Positions 25,193-36,200 of a stretch of 64,000 nucleotides of DNA are shown piece after piece. The notes under the pieces are model-generated. The model saw only the letters and a list, made by a program, of their open reading frames with translations, did not search any database and was not told where the DNA came from. The stretch comes from Cuneatibacter caecimuris. Its GTDB lineage: Bacteria; Bacillota; Clostridia; Lachnospirales; Lachnospiraceae. Where the stretch lies: positions 248,001 through 312,000 of the forward strand of contig NZ_SGXF01000004.1 in the NCBI RefSeq assembly GCF_004216775.1, written 5' to 3'. Position 1 is the stretch's first letter. The number at the start of each line of letters is the position of its first letter. The translations under genes and the position numbers were made by a program.

Positions 25193-26284
25193 TTAATCCT
25201 GTTCATCACAGAATAATTCATACTGTCTGTGAACCATGGAATGAAGGGCATCCTGGTTCAGGAAATAATATACTCTGTTGCCTTCCATCGTGCATTGCAC
25301 CATATTGCTGTTTACCAGTTTATTCATGTGGTGGTGAATGGTGTTGCGGGAAAGATTGAAATAATTGGACAATTCCTGACCGTATGCTTTGCGCCCCCGC
25401 AGGTAGCAGAGGATATCAAAACGAGTCTTGTCTCCCAGGACATGATATACATTATAGACGTCTTCTGCAGAAGGGAGGCTTTCACTGAGCATGTGTGAAA
25501 GATCCCGCCGCAAAATACCGCAGTACAGGCACAGCGTTTGAGGAACAATGTCTGAACCAATATTCGTATCCATACCAAATACAAAAGGACGCAGAAGGTA
25601 GGAGGCATCAGCATCGAACTTCAGATGGGACATCTGCGCAAGAAATTCCGGATAACCCAGAGAGGATAAATCCTTTGTGAAAAAGCTGACAAGGCGTTTC
25701 AAGCTTTCATATTCCTGGCTCAAAATCCGGATGACGGGTTTCAGAAAAAAAGCAGCTTCATCTATTAAAGAAGTATATTGGTTATAAGTGTCCAGAATTG
25801 AGACTTTTGTGCTGTCAGGAAGGGACTGGGCCAGGACGAGCTGCATAAATTTCGAAGCTGTCAGCGGCTCCTGACCGGAGGAATCATCTGTGAAATCCAG
25901 TACCAAAGCAATTCCGCGGGCGATTTCATCAGGCGGATTTGCCTTAAGGGATTCAACAATCGCCTCAAAGTCTCCGTCAAAATGTTCCAGAGCGGTGTAA
26001 AACAGAGTAAATGCGATAGAGGCAGACCCGACTGTATTAGCGGGCAGTCCGTCCAGATTACTGAATAAAGGGGAAAAGTCTTTTTCATCCAGAGCCAGTT
26101 GCTTATCCACTTTTTTTGTGAAAGTTTTGAGCCTGGAAAACTGCTCCTGAAAAGCAGAATTCATTTTTATATGGCGGTAGCGGATACGCTCTTCCATATG
26201 GTTCCAGGTGCTGCCGGAGGCGCGGCGTCCAAGATAGGCCAGGGCTTCCAGCAGCAGGTTGGGCTCATCATTATAATTTATCAC
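25193..26284 (-). CDS. ArsR-type winged-helix regulator with long N-terminal domain
   Basis: This 363-residue predicted regulator has a roughly 250-residue N-terminal region of unknown fold. A C-terminal ArsR-like winged helix follows (about 265-345; VYHVLGDKTRFDILCYLRGRK, then LSNYFNLSRNTIHHHMNKL and a wing GNRVYYFLN). No metal-binding Cys motif is seen. GTG at 26284 was chosen for AAAGGAG eight bases upstream. It is divergent from the giant subtilase gene across a 282-bp region with facing promoters, so control of that gene and itself is likely. Confidence 0.78.
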   Translation of the reverse strand: MINYNDEPNLLLEALAYLGRRASGSTWNHMEERIRYRHIKMNSAFQEQFSRLKTFTKKVDKQLALDEKDFSPLFSNLDGLPANTVGSASIAFTLFYTALEHFDGDFEAIVESLKANPPDEIARGIALVLDFTDDSSGQEPLTASKFMQLVLAQSLPDSTKVSILDTYNQYTSLIDEAAFFLKPVIRILSQEYESLKRLVSFFTKDLSSLGYPEFLAQMSHLKFDADASYLLRPFVFGMDTNIGSDIVPQTLCLYCGILRRDLSHMLSESLPSAEDVYNVYHVLGDKTRFDILCYLRGRKAYGQELSNYFNLSRNTIHHHMNKLVNSNMVQCTMEGNRVYYFLNQDALHSMVHRQYELFCDEQD

Positions 26285-26332
26285 AGTAAATGCTCCTTTG
26301 TAGTAATGATAGTAAATATCAAAAGTATATTG

Positions 26333-26361
26333 AGTATGCCACACTTTTTATTGCTTGTCAA
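26333..26361 (-). promoter_or_regulatory. Promoter of the ArsR-type regulator
   Basis: On the minus strand, consensus TTGACA (26356-26361), a 17-bp spacer and CATACT (26333-26338) give a leader of about 40 nt to the GTG. Confidence 0.6.
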
Positions 26362-26445
26362 ACACAGTACAAGCGCGGCGGAATATCAGATTCCTTAAAA
26401 ACCCAGGATTTTGAGGAAATTAGTGATTTAATGTGATAAAATATC

Positions 26446-26474
26446 TTGACAAAAAAAGCAGAAATGGATATAGT
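26446..26474 (+). promoter_or_regulatory. Promoter of the subtilase gene
   Basis: Consensus TTGACA (26446-26451), a 17-bp spacer and TATAGT (26469-26474) form one of the best promoters in the window. Start expected near 26481. Confidence 0.75.
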
Positions 26475-26485
26475 AAAAAGTATAA

Positions 26486-26522
26486 GTGTACATGGTACTA
26501 ATGTTAGATGAACATGTTACAC
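26486..26522. promoter_or_regulatory. Inverted repeat in the subtilase leader, operator candidate
   Basis: GTGTACATG (26486-26494) and CATGTTACAC (26513-26522) are inverted with one extra base and an 18-nt gap. They lie just downstream of the predicted transcription start, where a repressor such as the divergent ArsR-type protein could act. A leader hairpin is the alternative. Confidence 0.35.
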
Positions 26523-26566
26523 TGAGGGATTATGGATTACTTCTAAAAAGGAGAGGAGAAAGAATT

Positions 26567-29500
26567 ATGAAGAACATGAAGCGCTATTTCTCAATCTTCC
26601 TTGCGGCTGCTCTTGTGATCGGCCTGATACCGACGGTTTCATACGCGGATGTAAATCAGGAGGAAGAGAGCCGGGAGAGAGTGGTTGCGGCCGAAGAAAT
26701 GGAGGGAACGTCGCGCCTGGATCAGAAGGACTTTACGTCCGAAGGCCGCCCTCAGGCTCCGCAGTATGAGGAAGATGAGATTGTAACAGTAATTGTGGAG
26801 CTGGAAGAAGCACCTGTTATGGACTATTACGGGATCAGCGCTTATGCCGCATTAGATTCCGATACATCAGCAGGCGAGGCAGTTTCAAAGTTTTTGGGAA
26901 CCCCGGAGGCCCAGCAATTTTCCCGGGAGATTGTCAGCAATCAGCAGGCTGTGATTTCTCAGATGTCAGCACTGACGGCAAATCCTAGAACAAGATCAGC
27001 GGCCGGCTTAAACGTGACTGCTCAGTGGTCGGTTGTATTAAATGGATTTGCGGCAGAGATTCCTTATGGGAAACTTGAAGAGGTCAGACGGCTCGACGGT
27101 GTAAAAAGAGCTTATATAGGCCATGTATATGACAACCCTGAACCGATTGAAAAAGCTGCTGTAACAGAAGGAAAGCCCATACATACTTACAGCTACGATA
27201 TGGTTGGGATTGAAAAGGTCTGGAAAGAAGGCTATACAGGCAAGGGTATGCTGGTAGCTGTTTTGGACAGCGGCCTGGATATTAAGATGTCCTATGACGG
27301 CAGTGAAGTAGTGCGTGTGCACGAGGCTTTTGATGATAATTCCTTTAAGAGCGGGGATCCTGCTGATGCAAATTCCGGCTGGGAGCTTCGGTATACTGAC
27401 GAAAGTCTGGAGGCTTTCCTGGAAGACAATCAGCTGGTTTCCACTACCAAGGCAGATGGAGGTAAAATTGTTTACTCTAATAATGCCTTGTATAAGAACC
27501 GCAAAGTGCCGTATGCCTGCGACTATGCGGATGTTGATCTGCATGTCCTTCCAGGAGACAGCGACCATGGAACACATGTGGCCGGGACTGTTGCAGGATA
27601 TGCAGCTACAGAGGAAGGCGTTGTAAAATTTTCTGGTGTTGCGCCGGACGCCCAGATTCTGGCGATGAAGATTTTTCCTGACGCAGGTGGCGGAGCGCAG
27701 GAAGCCAGTATTATCAATGCGCTGGAAGACTCGGTCAGGCTGGGGGCTGATGTGATTAACCTGAGCCTTGGTTCTGACAATGGATTTGCAGAGGACGATA
27801 CAGCGCAGCATGATTTGTATGCCCGTGTGGAGAAAGCAGGCATCGTGATGATGACTTCCGCCGGCAATTCCGCGTATTCCTCCCAGAGCAACAATTATGG
27901 CGGAGAAAGCCTGGCTAAAAATCCGGACACTACTATGATGTCTTCTCCGGCCATCTATGATACAAACCTGAGCGTCGCTTCTATTGATAATCAGGTGGCG
28001 GGTTATTCCTATTTTACATGGAAGGATGGCAGCGGCGCAGAAATAAAAGTAGCTTTCCAGGATCCTTGGTCTGTGGCAATGAAGGCTGACTTCTCTGATA
28101 AAGAGTATCCGGTTTGTCTGGTGGACGGATACGGCACGCCGGAGGATTACGCTGCCGCTGGTTTTAATAATGGATATAATGGAGGTAAGGACGCTATTGC
28201 GCTGGTTAAGCGCGGGGGTGAGATTTCCTTTGTTGATAAAATTAATAACGCAATGAGATACTCCGGCCTGAATTCCCGGGGAGAGCGTTATGGAGTATTG
28301 GCTGTTATTGTATACGATGAGGACCCGGAAGGCACAGAATTAATCAATATGGGAGTGGAAAATACCAGTCTTGATTCTGCGTTTATTTCCGGCAAATCCG
28401 GTGCTGAAATGGCAAAAGCCCTGCAGTCAGGCCAGCAAGTGGCGATTCAGGTTGCGAAAGAGGATATGTTTATAGAAAATCCTACCGCAGGAGAGATGTC
28501 TGAATTCAGCACATGGGGAGCGGGTCCCGGCCTGGAGCTGAAGCCGGAAATCACAGCGCCCGGCGGAAATATCTGGTCCACTGTATTGGATAGAATTAAT
28601 ACAGAAAATGAAGGCTATGTGGGCAGCTATAAAATGATGAGCGGAACCTCCATGGCTGCGCCCCATATGACAGGAATCGGCGCGCTGCTGCGCCAGCGCG
28701 TGCTGAAAGAGGCGGCATTTGCTTCTCTGCCTTCGTCTGAGCTGAATGACGTGATCAGCCAGATACTGGTGAGCACAGCGCTGCCTCAGAAAGATAAGAA
28801 CGGCGTATACTATTCCCCCAGGTCACAGGGAGCAGGTCTGGTAAATGCCGCTGCGACAGTGGAGACGCCTGCCTATATTACAGTGGACGGACAGACAGTG
28901 GGTAAGCTGGAGCTGGGAGATGATCCGGCAAAGAGCGGGAAATATGATGTGGCGTTTACGCTGAATAATATTTCCGGCCAGCAGGTATCTTATGATGCTG
29001 AAGTTGTATTAATGCGCCCTTTGACCGGAACGACACAGAATCTAAAGGGTGAAGACAGGGCTGCGATTCTGCATTCTGATAAAGTGATCCGCACTATTCC
29101 TGTAGGGACGGTAACCGCTGCGCCCAACAGCACTTCTGACTTCAGGACAACAGTTGCCCTGACTGATACGGAGAAAGCGGAGCTGAACAGCCTTTTTGAA
29201 AACGGAACTTTCGTTGAAGGATTTGTAATCCTTAAGGATAACACGGGCAGCGGAAATGCACAGCTGGGCCTGCCTCTGCTCTCTTTCTATGGAGACTGGA
29301 CAAAAGCGCCTATTTTTGACAGCGCCGTATGGTTTGATGAGCCTGAAGACGGAGAAAACGTACAGAATAACGAGACCTCCTGGGGAGTCAGCCTGATCGG
29401 CAGTACACTGCGCAATGGAAATGAAGTGGTGGGCTATATCGATCTGGGACAGAACATGTTCAGTACTGAGACGGTTATGTCTTACAATAAGGATAACATA

Positions 29501-32500
29501 ACCATTTCACCCAATGGAGACGGTTATCTGGATTATGTTGATGATTATATTCTGTATCAGCTGAGAGATGCCCGTCTGCTGGTGGTAGAGGTAAAGGATG
29601 CGGAAACCGGCGAGATCTACATGAAAGATGGCGCGGGTTATGCATTCCGTACAGTTTATAATGCAAACTATGGTTTTGTATTCCCCTTCAGCCTGTACGG
29701 CACCGTTCCTCCCTGGGACGGAACAGATATGGAAGGAAATGTGCTGCCCAGCGGGACCAAGTGTATATATTCCGTTACTGCATATGGGGACGGTGATTAC
29801 GGGCAGAACGTTTTTGATGAGGAAGCGGGCCGTGAGGTTACTGATTTTGAATCAGTGCTTTCAGGAAAATATACGCCTACTTTCAATGGGCATGCTATGG
29901 ATATGACGGGTGATGTAATCGAATTCCCGATTGTAGTGGATACTGTGGCGCCGAAACTGAAAAACAATGCGGTCAGCCTGTATGAGAAGGATGGGCGTAT
30001 TTATATAAAGGGAACTGTAGAGGATGCCGACGGTTCAATCGCGTCTGTTCAAATTGCGCCTATAGTACTCCGCTCATATGCAGAAGGTTACGGCGATCCG
30101 AGTTACAGCGAATCCGGAGTGGACTACAGCAATGCTTTTTACAGCAATGTTGTCTATGACGGCGGAACAAAGACTGTAGATTTTGAGGCGGATGTAACAG
30201 AGTATGTTCATAAAATAGAAAGCTATCCCGGAGAGAATAATATTTACAACTTTGACTGGACGGGAAATGTTGTAATCTCCTGCGGGGATTATGGCGCAAA
30301 TGACCGGAGCTATGCTGTAAAGGTGGATGCCACAGAGGGAATCGTTCTTTCCCAGACGTCGGCGCTGCTGCACCCCGGCGATGTATTTGAACTGAGCGTT
30401 AATGACAATACCGGTATGGAGAACCATACGCTGACGAGAACTTCCAGCGATCCGGAGGTAGCTACTGTTGATGAATTTGGTAAAGTAGTGGCAAAGAAGC
30501 CTGGCCAGACACTGATCACGGTTTCTAATGGATCAGCCTCCGCAGTTTGTGTGGTTGCAGTGGAAGAAACTCCCGGACGGGTGGAAAGCTTCGACTTGTC
30601 TATGGACAAATTCAGCGGTTTGAAGTCAAATGGCCAGCTGGTTGTTAAAGTTCAGAATCTGCAGCCTGCGAATGCGAAAATTGAGACTGTCAGATGGGCG
30701 ACGTATGAAGATGATGAGTTTGCCGAGGAATACGGCGCGGGTCTGATTACAGTAGGTCAGAATACAGGGGATGGATTATCAGGTTTTGTGTATCTGACGC
30801 TTGAAACATCTGAAATGATAGAAGTGCCCGGCGGGCATGGCGTGTTGAAGGTTACGCTGGACGGTGTGGAGAGGTCCATGGATATTGATTGGGATGCTCT
30901 TTACAGTTCAAGGGACGAGGATGGACTGATTTCCGGGTTAGACTATCAGGATCAGGCAGTCTATGTGAATTTGGGCGAGTCGGCCAGACTGCTCGCAAAA
31001 TACCGGCAGAATTCCAAGCATCAAATAAATGAGGTGCTTACAGATTCGTTGAAGAACGTGAGACTGGAAGGCCCGGACTTCTTCTATGTCGGAGGCAGTT
31101 ATGAAGGCAAACTGATTGCCGAACCGGGATATACATTGCCGGAAACTGTAAAGCTCTATACCGTTTATCCTGACGGGTATGAAGTAGAGATGGTGAATTA
31201 TTCCTGGTATCATGTTTACAGCTATGATCCCGCCACAGGCAGTCTTGTCATAAACTACTGTCCTTCCGGAGCGGATAACAAAATTCGTATTGTTGCGGAA
31301 GGGGTTAAGGCTGTGGAAACTCCCGCCGGCACATCTGCCAATGAGACAGAAACAGAATCAGAATCAGGGAAAGCTGCAGAAACAGGCGCAGCTGAAAGCA
31401 GCACGGGAACTTACGCATCTGAGCCAATGGTCCTGAGCGATACTGTTTATGAGAGGCCTGACGGAGTTTATGGTCCTTTTGACTGGAAAGTAACAGACGG
31501 CAATGGAAAACTGATACTGCAGGAAGAAACAGTAGGAAATATCTCGGCCACTGTTGCAAACTATACGCCTTCCGAACCTGGAGTCAGCTATATTACAGCG
31601 ACTTCTAAGGATGGAAAATATTCTGTTAATTTTGCTGTGGTATGTGAGCCTGTTAAACCGGACACATTAACAGTGGAAGAGCATGATGTGGAGCTGAAGG
31701 CAGGCGAGACAAAAGTGTTGGAGGCTGCTCTCTCTCCTGAACCCACTCTGGAGCAGGATACTGCGCTGACCTGGACCAGCTTTGACCCTGAAGTTGCGAC
31801 AGTATCCGAAGACGGCACGCTTACTGCAATATCTGAAGGCTATGCATATGTTAAAGTAAACGTGACTACAGATAACAGAGTGACAAGTTATTTCCGTGTT
31901 CATGTATTGCCGGGTGATAAAGTGGAAGCCCCCGAGATCGTGGAAGGAATGAACAGCACATGGACTAAGGGCTCCGGAGTAAATCTGCTGTTCCGCACCA
32001 GCGCAGAGAATTTTGAGTATGTGACAGTTGACGGTGTGAAGATTGATCAGGCAAATTATGTGACCGGCAAGGACGGCTCTGCGGTAGAACTGACGGCTGC
32101 TTATCTGGAAACGCTGTCTCTGGGTAAACATAAATTGGGTATCGTATCTGCGGATGGAACTGCAGAGACAGAATTTACAGTGAAAGAAGCGGATGATCCG
32201 ACCAAGCCTACGGATCCCACCAAGCCGACAGATCCAACGAAACCTACGGATCCCACCAAGCCTACGGATCCCACCAAGCCGACAGATCCAACGAAACCTA
32301 CGGATCCCACCAAACCTACAGATCCCACCAAGCCTACGGAACCGGATGTGACGGATCCTACAGAAAACTCTACGGAAGCTGTTACGCCTCCTACCGGAGA
32401 TGATACAGGAGTTGCTTTCCCGGTGGTGCTGCTGATTGTGGCCTGTGGAGCAATGGGTGGATGTTTGGTAGTCTTTAGAAAGAGAAAACAGAATTCCTGA
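26567..32500 (+). CDS. Giant cell-wall subtilisin-like protease (S8, lactocepin-like)
   Basis: This 1977-residue secreted protease has a signal peptide (about 1-27, ending VSYA). The subtilase domain has the triad D234 (VLDSGLD), H334 (DHGTHVAG) and S695 (MSGTSMAAP), with a PA-type insertion between His and Ser as in lactocepin and C5a peptidase. Fn3-like and Ig-like modules follow; two BIG2-type copies carry the SSDPEVATV and TSFDPEVATV signatures. Eight copies of a DPTKPT spacer, the sorting signal TPPTGD, a hydrophobic segment and a KRKQN tail end the protein. It would digest extracellular proteins or peptides. ATG at 26567 follows GGAGAGGAG. Confidence 0.9.
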   Translation: MKNMKRYFSIFLAAALVIGLIPTVSYADVNQEEESRERVVAAEEMEGTSRLDQKDFTSEGRPQAPQYEEDEIVTVIVELEEAPVMDYYGISAYAALDSDTSAGEAVSKFLGTPEAQQFSREIVSNQQAVISQMSALTANPRTRSAAGLNVTAQWSVVLNGFAAEIPYGKLEEVRRLDGVKRAYIGHVYDNPEPIEKAAVTEGKPIHTYSYDMVGIEKVWKEGYTGKGMLVAVLDSGLDIKMSYDGSEVVRVHEAFDDNSFKSGDPADANSGWELRYTDESLEAFLEDNQLVSTTKADGGKIVYSNNALYKNRKVPYACDYADVDLHVLPGDSDHGTHVAGTVAGYAATEEGVVKFSGVAPDAQILAMKIFPDAGGGAQEASIINALEDSVRLGADVINLSLGSDNGFAEDDTAQHDLYARVEKAGIVMMTSAGNSAYSSQSNNYGGESLAKNPDTTMMSSPAIYDTNLSVASIDNQVAGYSYFTWKDGSGAEIKVAFQDPWSVAMKADFSDKEYPVCLVDGYGTPEDYAAAGFNNGYNGGKDAIALVKRGGEISFVDKINNAMRYSGLNSRGERYGVLAVIVYDEDPEGTELINMGVENTSLDSAFISGKSGAEMAKALQSGQQVAIQVAKEDMFIENPTAGEMSEFSTWGAGPGLELKPEITAPGGNIWSTVLDRINTENEGYVGSYKMMSGTSMAAPHMTGIGALLRQRVLKEAAFASLPSSELNDVISQILVSTALPQKDKNGVYYSPRSQGAGLVNAAATVETPAYITVDGQTVGKLELGDDPAKSGKYDVAFTLNNISGQQVSYDAEVVLMRPLTGTTQNLKGEDRAAILHSDKVIRTIPVGTVTAAPNSTSDFRTTVALTDTEKAELNSLFENGTFVEGFVILKDNTGSGNAQLGLPLLSFYGDWTKAPIFDSAVWFDEPEDGENVQNNETSWGVSLIGSTLRNGNEVVGYIDLGQNMFSTETVMSYNKDNITISPNGDGYLDYVDDYILYQLRDARLLVVEVKDAETGEIYMKDGAGYAFRTVYNANYGFVFPFSLYGTVPPWDGTDMEGNVLPSGTKCIYSVTAYGDGDYGQNVFDEEAGREVTDFESVLSGKYTPTFNGHAMDMTGDVIEFPIVVDTVAPKLKNNAVSLYEKDGRIYIKGTVEDADGSIASVQIAPIVLRSYAEGYGDPSYSESGVDYSNAFYSNVVYDGGTKTVDFEADVTEYVHKIESYPGENNIYNFDWTGNVVISCGDYGANDRSYAVKVDATEGIVLSQTSALLHPGDVFELSVNDNTGMENHTLTRTSSDPEVATVDEFGKVVAKKPGQTLITVSNGSASAVCVVAVEETPGRVESFDLSMDKFSGLKSNGQLVVKVQNLQPANAKIETVRWATYEDDEFAEEYGAGLITVGQNTGDGLSGFVYLTLETSEMIEVPGGHGVLKVTLDGVERSMDIDWDALYSSRDEDGLISGLDYQDQAVYVNLGESARLLAKYRQNSKHQINEVLTDSLKNVRLEGPDFFYVGGSYEGKLIAEPGYTLPETVKLYTVYPDGYEVEMVNYSWYHVYSYDPATGSLVINYCPSGADNKIRIVAEGVKAVETPAGTSANETETESESGKAAETGAAESSTGTYASEPMVLSDTVYERPDGVYGPFDWKVTDGNGKLILQEETVGNISATVANYTPSEPGVSYITATSKDGKYSVNFAVVCEPVKPDTLTVEEHDVELKAGETKVLEAALSPEPTLEQDTALTWTSFDPEVATVSEDGTLTAISEGYAYVKVNVTTDNRVTSYFRVHVLPGDKVEAPEIVEGMNSTWTKGSGVNLLFRTSAENFEYVTVDGVKIDQANYVTGKDGSAVELTAAYLETLSLGKHKLGIVSADGTAETEFTVKEADDPTKPTDPTKPTDPTKPTDPTKPTDPTKPTDPTKPTDPTKPTDPTKPTEPDVTDPTENSTEAVTPPTGDDTGVAFPVVLLIVACGAMGGCLVVFRKRKQNS
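32195..32338 (+). repeat. Eight 18-bp coding repeats (DPTKPT)
   Basis: Eight in-frame 18-bp units encode the wall-spanning linker of the subtilase. Units 2-3 and 5-6 are identical, so a 54-bp block was itself duplicated. Copy number can change by slippage without a frameshift. Confidence 0.9.
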
Positions 32501-32529
32501 AAAGTCAGCAATGACTGAGAAATAATGAG

Positions 32530-32566
32530 AGCGTCCTAAAGGCTGTAAGGCCGGAGGGACGCTTTT
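32530..32566 (+). terminator. Terminator after the subtilase
   Basis: AGCGTCC/GGACGCT arms (32530-32536, 32557-32563) are followed by TTTTC. Confidence 0.65.
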
Positions 32567-32698
32567 CGGTATTTGGATCAATATCCCCTTGTAACTTCAA
32601 CCATCTTATAGTAAACTATTTTTAGAAAGCAGATACCCGGGGACAGAACGTTCCCGGGAAAGACTGCGTTCTGAAGAAGGAGCAGAGAGGATACGGAG

Positions 32699-33271
32699 AT
32701 GAAGATCGTGGCAGGACTTGGAAATCCCGGCGCCGCGTACGCCGGAACGCGGCATAATATGGGATTTGAAGTAATAGATATTTTATCAGAAAAGAGCGGA
32801 ATCAGTGTGGACGCCAGGAAACATAAAGCTCTGATTGGAAAAGGTGTGATTGGGGGAGAAAAAGTAATACTGGCCAAGCCCCAGACTTATATGAACCTGT
32901 CAGGTGAAAGCCTGCGGGAGATTATGGACTATTATAAATCGGGGCCGGAAGATCTTATTGTAATTTATGACGATATCAGCCTGGAACCGGGGCAGCTGAG
33001 GATCAGAACAAAAGGCAGCGCCGGCGGGCATAATGGGATCAAGAGCATTCTGCAGCATCTTGGAACGGATGTATTCCTGCGAATTAAGGTTGGCGTGGGA
33101 GAGAAGCCTCCCAGAATGGATTTAGCGGATTATGTGCTGGGAAGAATGGACGGAGAGGACAGGACCCTGGCCCGTGAGGCGCAGGAAACTGCGGCAGAGG
33201 CTGTTTCAGTATTGCTGGAGGATGGAGCGGACGCGGCGATGAACCGCTTTAATGCCAAAAAGAAAGCGTAG
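32699..33271 (+). CDS. pth: Peptidyl-tRNA hydrolase
   Basis: This 190-residue enzyme frees tRNA from peptidyl-tRNA dropped by ribosomes. The opening MKIVAGLGNPG, catalytic H19 in TRHNMGF and the IVIYDDISLEPGQLRIR segment with GGHNGIKSI are diagnostic. It precedes mfd, the conserved order in Firmicutes. Confidence 0.96.
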   Translation: MKIVAGLGNPGAAYAGTRHNMGFEVIDILSEKSGISVDARKHKALIGKGVIGGEKVILAKPQTYMNLSGESLREIMDYYKSGPEDLIVIYDDISLEPGQLRIRTKGSAGGHNGIKSILQHLGTDVFLRIKVGVGEKPPRMDLADYVLGRMDGEDRTLAREAQETAAEAVSVLLEDGADAAMNRFNAKKKA

Positions 33272-33278
33272 GGCAGAG

Positions 33279-36200
33279 ATGGCGAATCAGTTTTTCAGTC
33301 CTTTGGATGAATTAAAGGATTATACGGACCTGAAGGAGGCGCTGCTGAAGAGAAAAGGGCCGGTACAGGCCTGCGGGTGCATGGACTCCCAGAAAGTGCA
33401 TTTTGTAAATGAACTGGGAAGAGGATGGAAATTTCAGCTGCTGGTGACCTACAGCGATATCCGGGCCAGAGAGATTTTCGAGGACTACAGGCAGTTTGCT
33501 GACCGGGCCATTCTTTACCCTGTAAAGGACCTGATCTTTTACAGCGCGGACTTGCAGAATAATCAGCTGGAACGGGAGAGGATGCAGGTGCTGCGGCAAA
33601 TGCTGGAAGATCGGGGCGGCGTGGTGATAACTACGATGGACAGCCTGATGAACGAGCTGCCTCCGCTTTCTGTTGTTTCAGATCATGTAATGACCATTGC
33701 GGAAGGGGAGGAAGCAGAGCTTTCTGTACTGTCGGAGCAGTTGGTAAGGATGGGTTACCGGCGGGTGGTTCAGGTGGAAGAACCGGGACAGTTCTGCGTC
33801 CGGGGCGGTATCTTGGATATTTATGGGCTGACCCAGGAAACTCCCTGCCGGGTGGAATTCTGGGGAGATGAGGTGGATTCTGTACGCTGCTTTGATGCGG
33901 AGAGCCAGCGTTCTACCGAACGGCTGGCTGAGGTCCGGATTTACCCCGCGACAGAAATGGTGATTGAACCGGAGATGCTGGAAAACGGCATGCAGCGGAT
34001 CAAGGAAGAGATGGAGAAGACCTGCAAAACGCTGAAAAGCGCCATGCGGACGGAAGAAGCGCACAGGCTGCGCATGATTACGGAGGAGACTCTGGAAGAA
34101 CTGGAAAACGGGGGACTGCCGTCAGGCTTGGAAGGATATCTCCGATATTTCTTTGATAAGACTGTCACTTTCCTGGATTACTTTCCGCCGGAGGAAACCA
34201 TGATCTGCTTGGATGAACCGCTCCGCCTAAAGGAACGGGGAGACGCGGTGGAGACGGAATTCCGCGAGAGCATGAGCCACAGGCTGGAAAAAGGCTATCT
34301 GCTGGCTGGGCAGACGGAGATCCTGGAGAGCACAAAAGCAGTGCTGGCCCGGCTGGATCGGCCGACTACCGTGATGCTCACCGGCCTGGACCAGAAAATC
34401 CCTTTTATTAAAACTGACCGGAGATACAGCATCCAGGTTCAGAACATGAATTCCTACAGGGACAACTTTGATCTTTTGATCCAGGACCTGAAACAGTGGA
34501 GAAAAGAACAGTACCGGGTGGTGCTGCTCTGCGCCTCCAGGCTGAGAGCGGAACGTATGGCCCAGAATCTTCGGGATTATGAGTTAAGGGCCTTCTATGC
34601 GGAGGAACCGGATAAGGCGGTCACTCCCGGAGAAATACTGGTGACCTACGGTAACCTTCATCGGGGATTTGCCTATCCTGCGATCCGGTTTGCGGTGATT
34701 ACGGAAAGCGATATTGTCGGGAAAGCAAAAAAGAAGAAAAAGCGCCATGCAGCCTATCAGGGACGGGCCATCGGGAGTCTGTCAGACCTGAAGGCCGGGG
34801 ATTATGTGGTGCATGAGACTCACGGCCTGGGTATTTACCGGGGAATTGAAAAGGTTGAAATGGACCGGGTGGTAAAGGATTACCTGAAGATAGAATATGG
34901 GGACGGCGGAAACCTGTATATCCCGGCCACCCAGTTCAACCTGATTCAGAAGTATGCGGATTCCACGGCAAAAAGGCCAAAGCTGAACCGGCTGGGGAAC
35001 AATGAATGGAGCCGCACAAAATCTAAAGTCAAGGGAGCGGTCCAGGAAATTGCGGCAGAGCTGGTTAAGCTGTACGCTGCCCGTCAGAACGGAAAAGGTT
35101 ACGCCTATATGCCGGATACGGTCTGGCAGAAGGAATTTGAAGAAATGTTCCCCTATGAAGAGACGGATGACCAGCTGGCGGCGGTGGAGGCTGCCAAGCA
35201 TGATATGGAAAGTGACAAAATCATGGACCGTCTGGTCTGCGGAGACGTAGGGTACGGAAAGACAGAAATCGCAATCCGGGCGGCATTTAAAGCCGTACAG
35301 GAAGGCAAGCAGGTGGCTTTTTTAGTGCCTACCACCATTCTGGCGCAGCAGCATTATAACACCTTTGTCCAGAGAATGAAAGATTTCCCGGTGAGGGTGG
35401 AACTGCTTTCCCGTTTCCGGACGCCGGGGCAGATTAAGGCAGCCCTGGCGGATCTAAAGAAAGGCTTTGTGGATATTCTCATCGGGACCCACAGGATTCT
35501 GTCAAAGGATGTACACTTTAAGGATTTGGGCCTGCTGATTGTGGATGAGGAACAGCGTTTCGGCGTTACCCACAAAGAAAAAATAAAGCAGATGAGGGAA
35601 AATGTGGACGCGCTGACACTGACCGCCACCCCGATTCCCAGGACCCTGCACATGAGCCTGATCGGCGTGCGGGATATGAGCGTGCTGGAGGAAGCGCCCA
35701 GCGAGAGGGTACCGATTCAGACATACGTGATGGAATACCAGCCTGAGCTGGTGCGGGAGGCCATAAACAGGGAATTGGCCAGAGGGGGACAGGTATATTA
35801 TGTTTATAACCAGGTGAAAAACATCGACGAGATCACCAACCAGGTGGCAAAACTGGTGCCGGAGGCGAACGTGGCGTTTGCTCATGGCCAGATGCCGAAA
35901 CATCAGCTGGAGCAGATCATGCTGGATTTCATCAACGGCGAAATTGATGTGCTGGTGTCCACAACGATTATTGAAACGGGACTGGATATTTCCAATGTGA
36001 ACACGATCATCATCCATGATTCGGACCGATTCGGCCTGTCCCAGCTGTATCAGCTTCGCGGCCGTGTGGGCCGGTCCAATCGCACGGCTTATGCCTTTAT
36101 TATGTACCGGAGGAACAAGCTGCTGAAAGAAGAAGCTCAGAAGCGGCTGGAAGCAATCAGGGAGTTTACCGAGCTGGGCAGCGGAATCAAAATTGCGCTG

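Noticed and set aside
32195-32338. CRISPR-like regular repeats
   Set aside because: The 18-bp units are contiguous, in frame and encode Pro/Thr-rich stalk; there are no spacers. The 36-bp repeats at 54934 are likewise coding.
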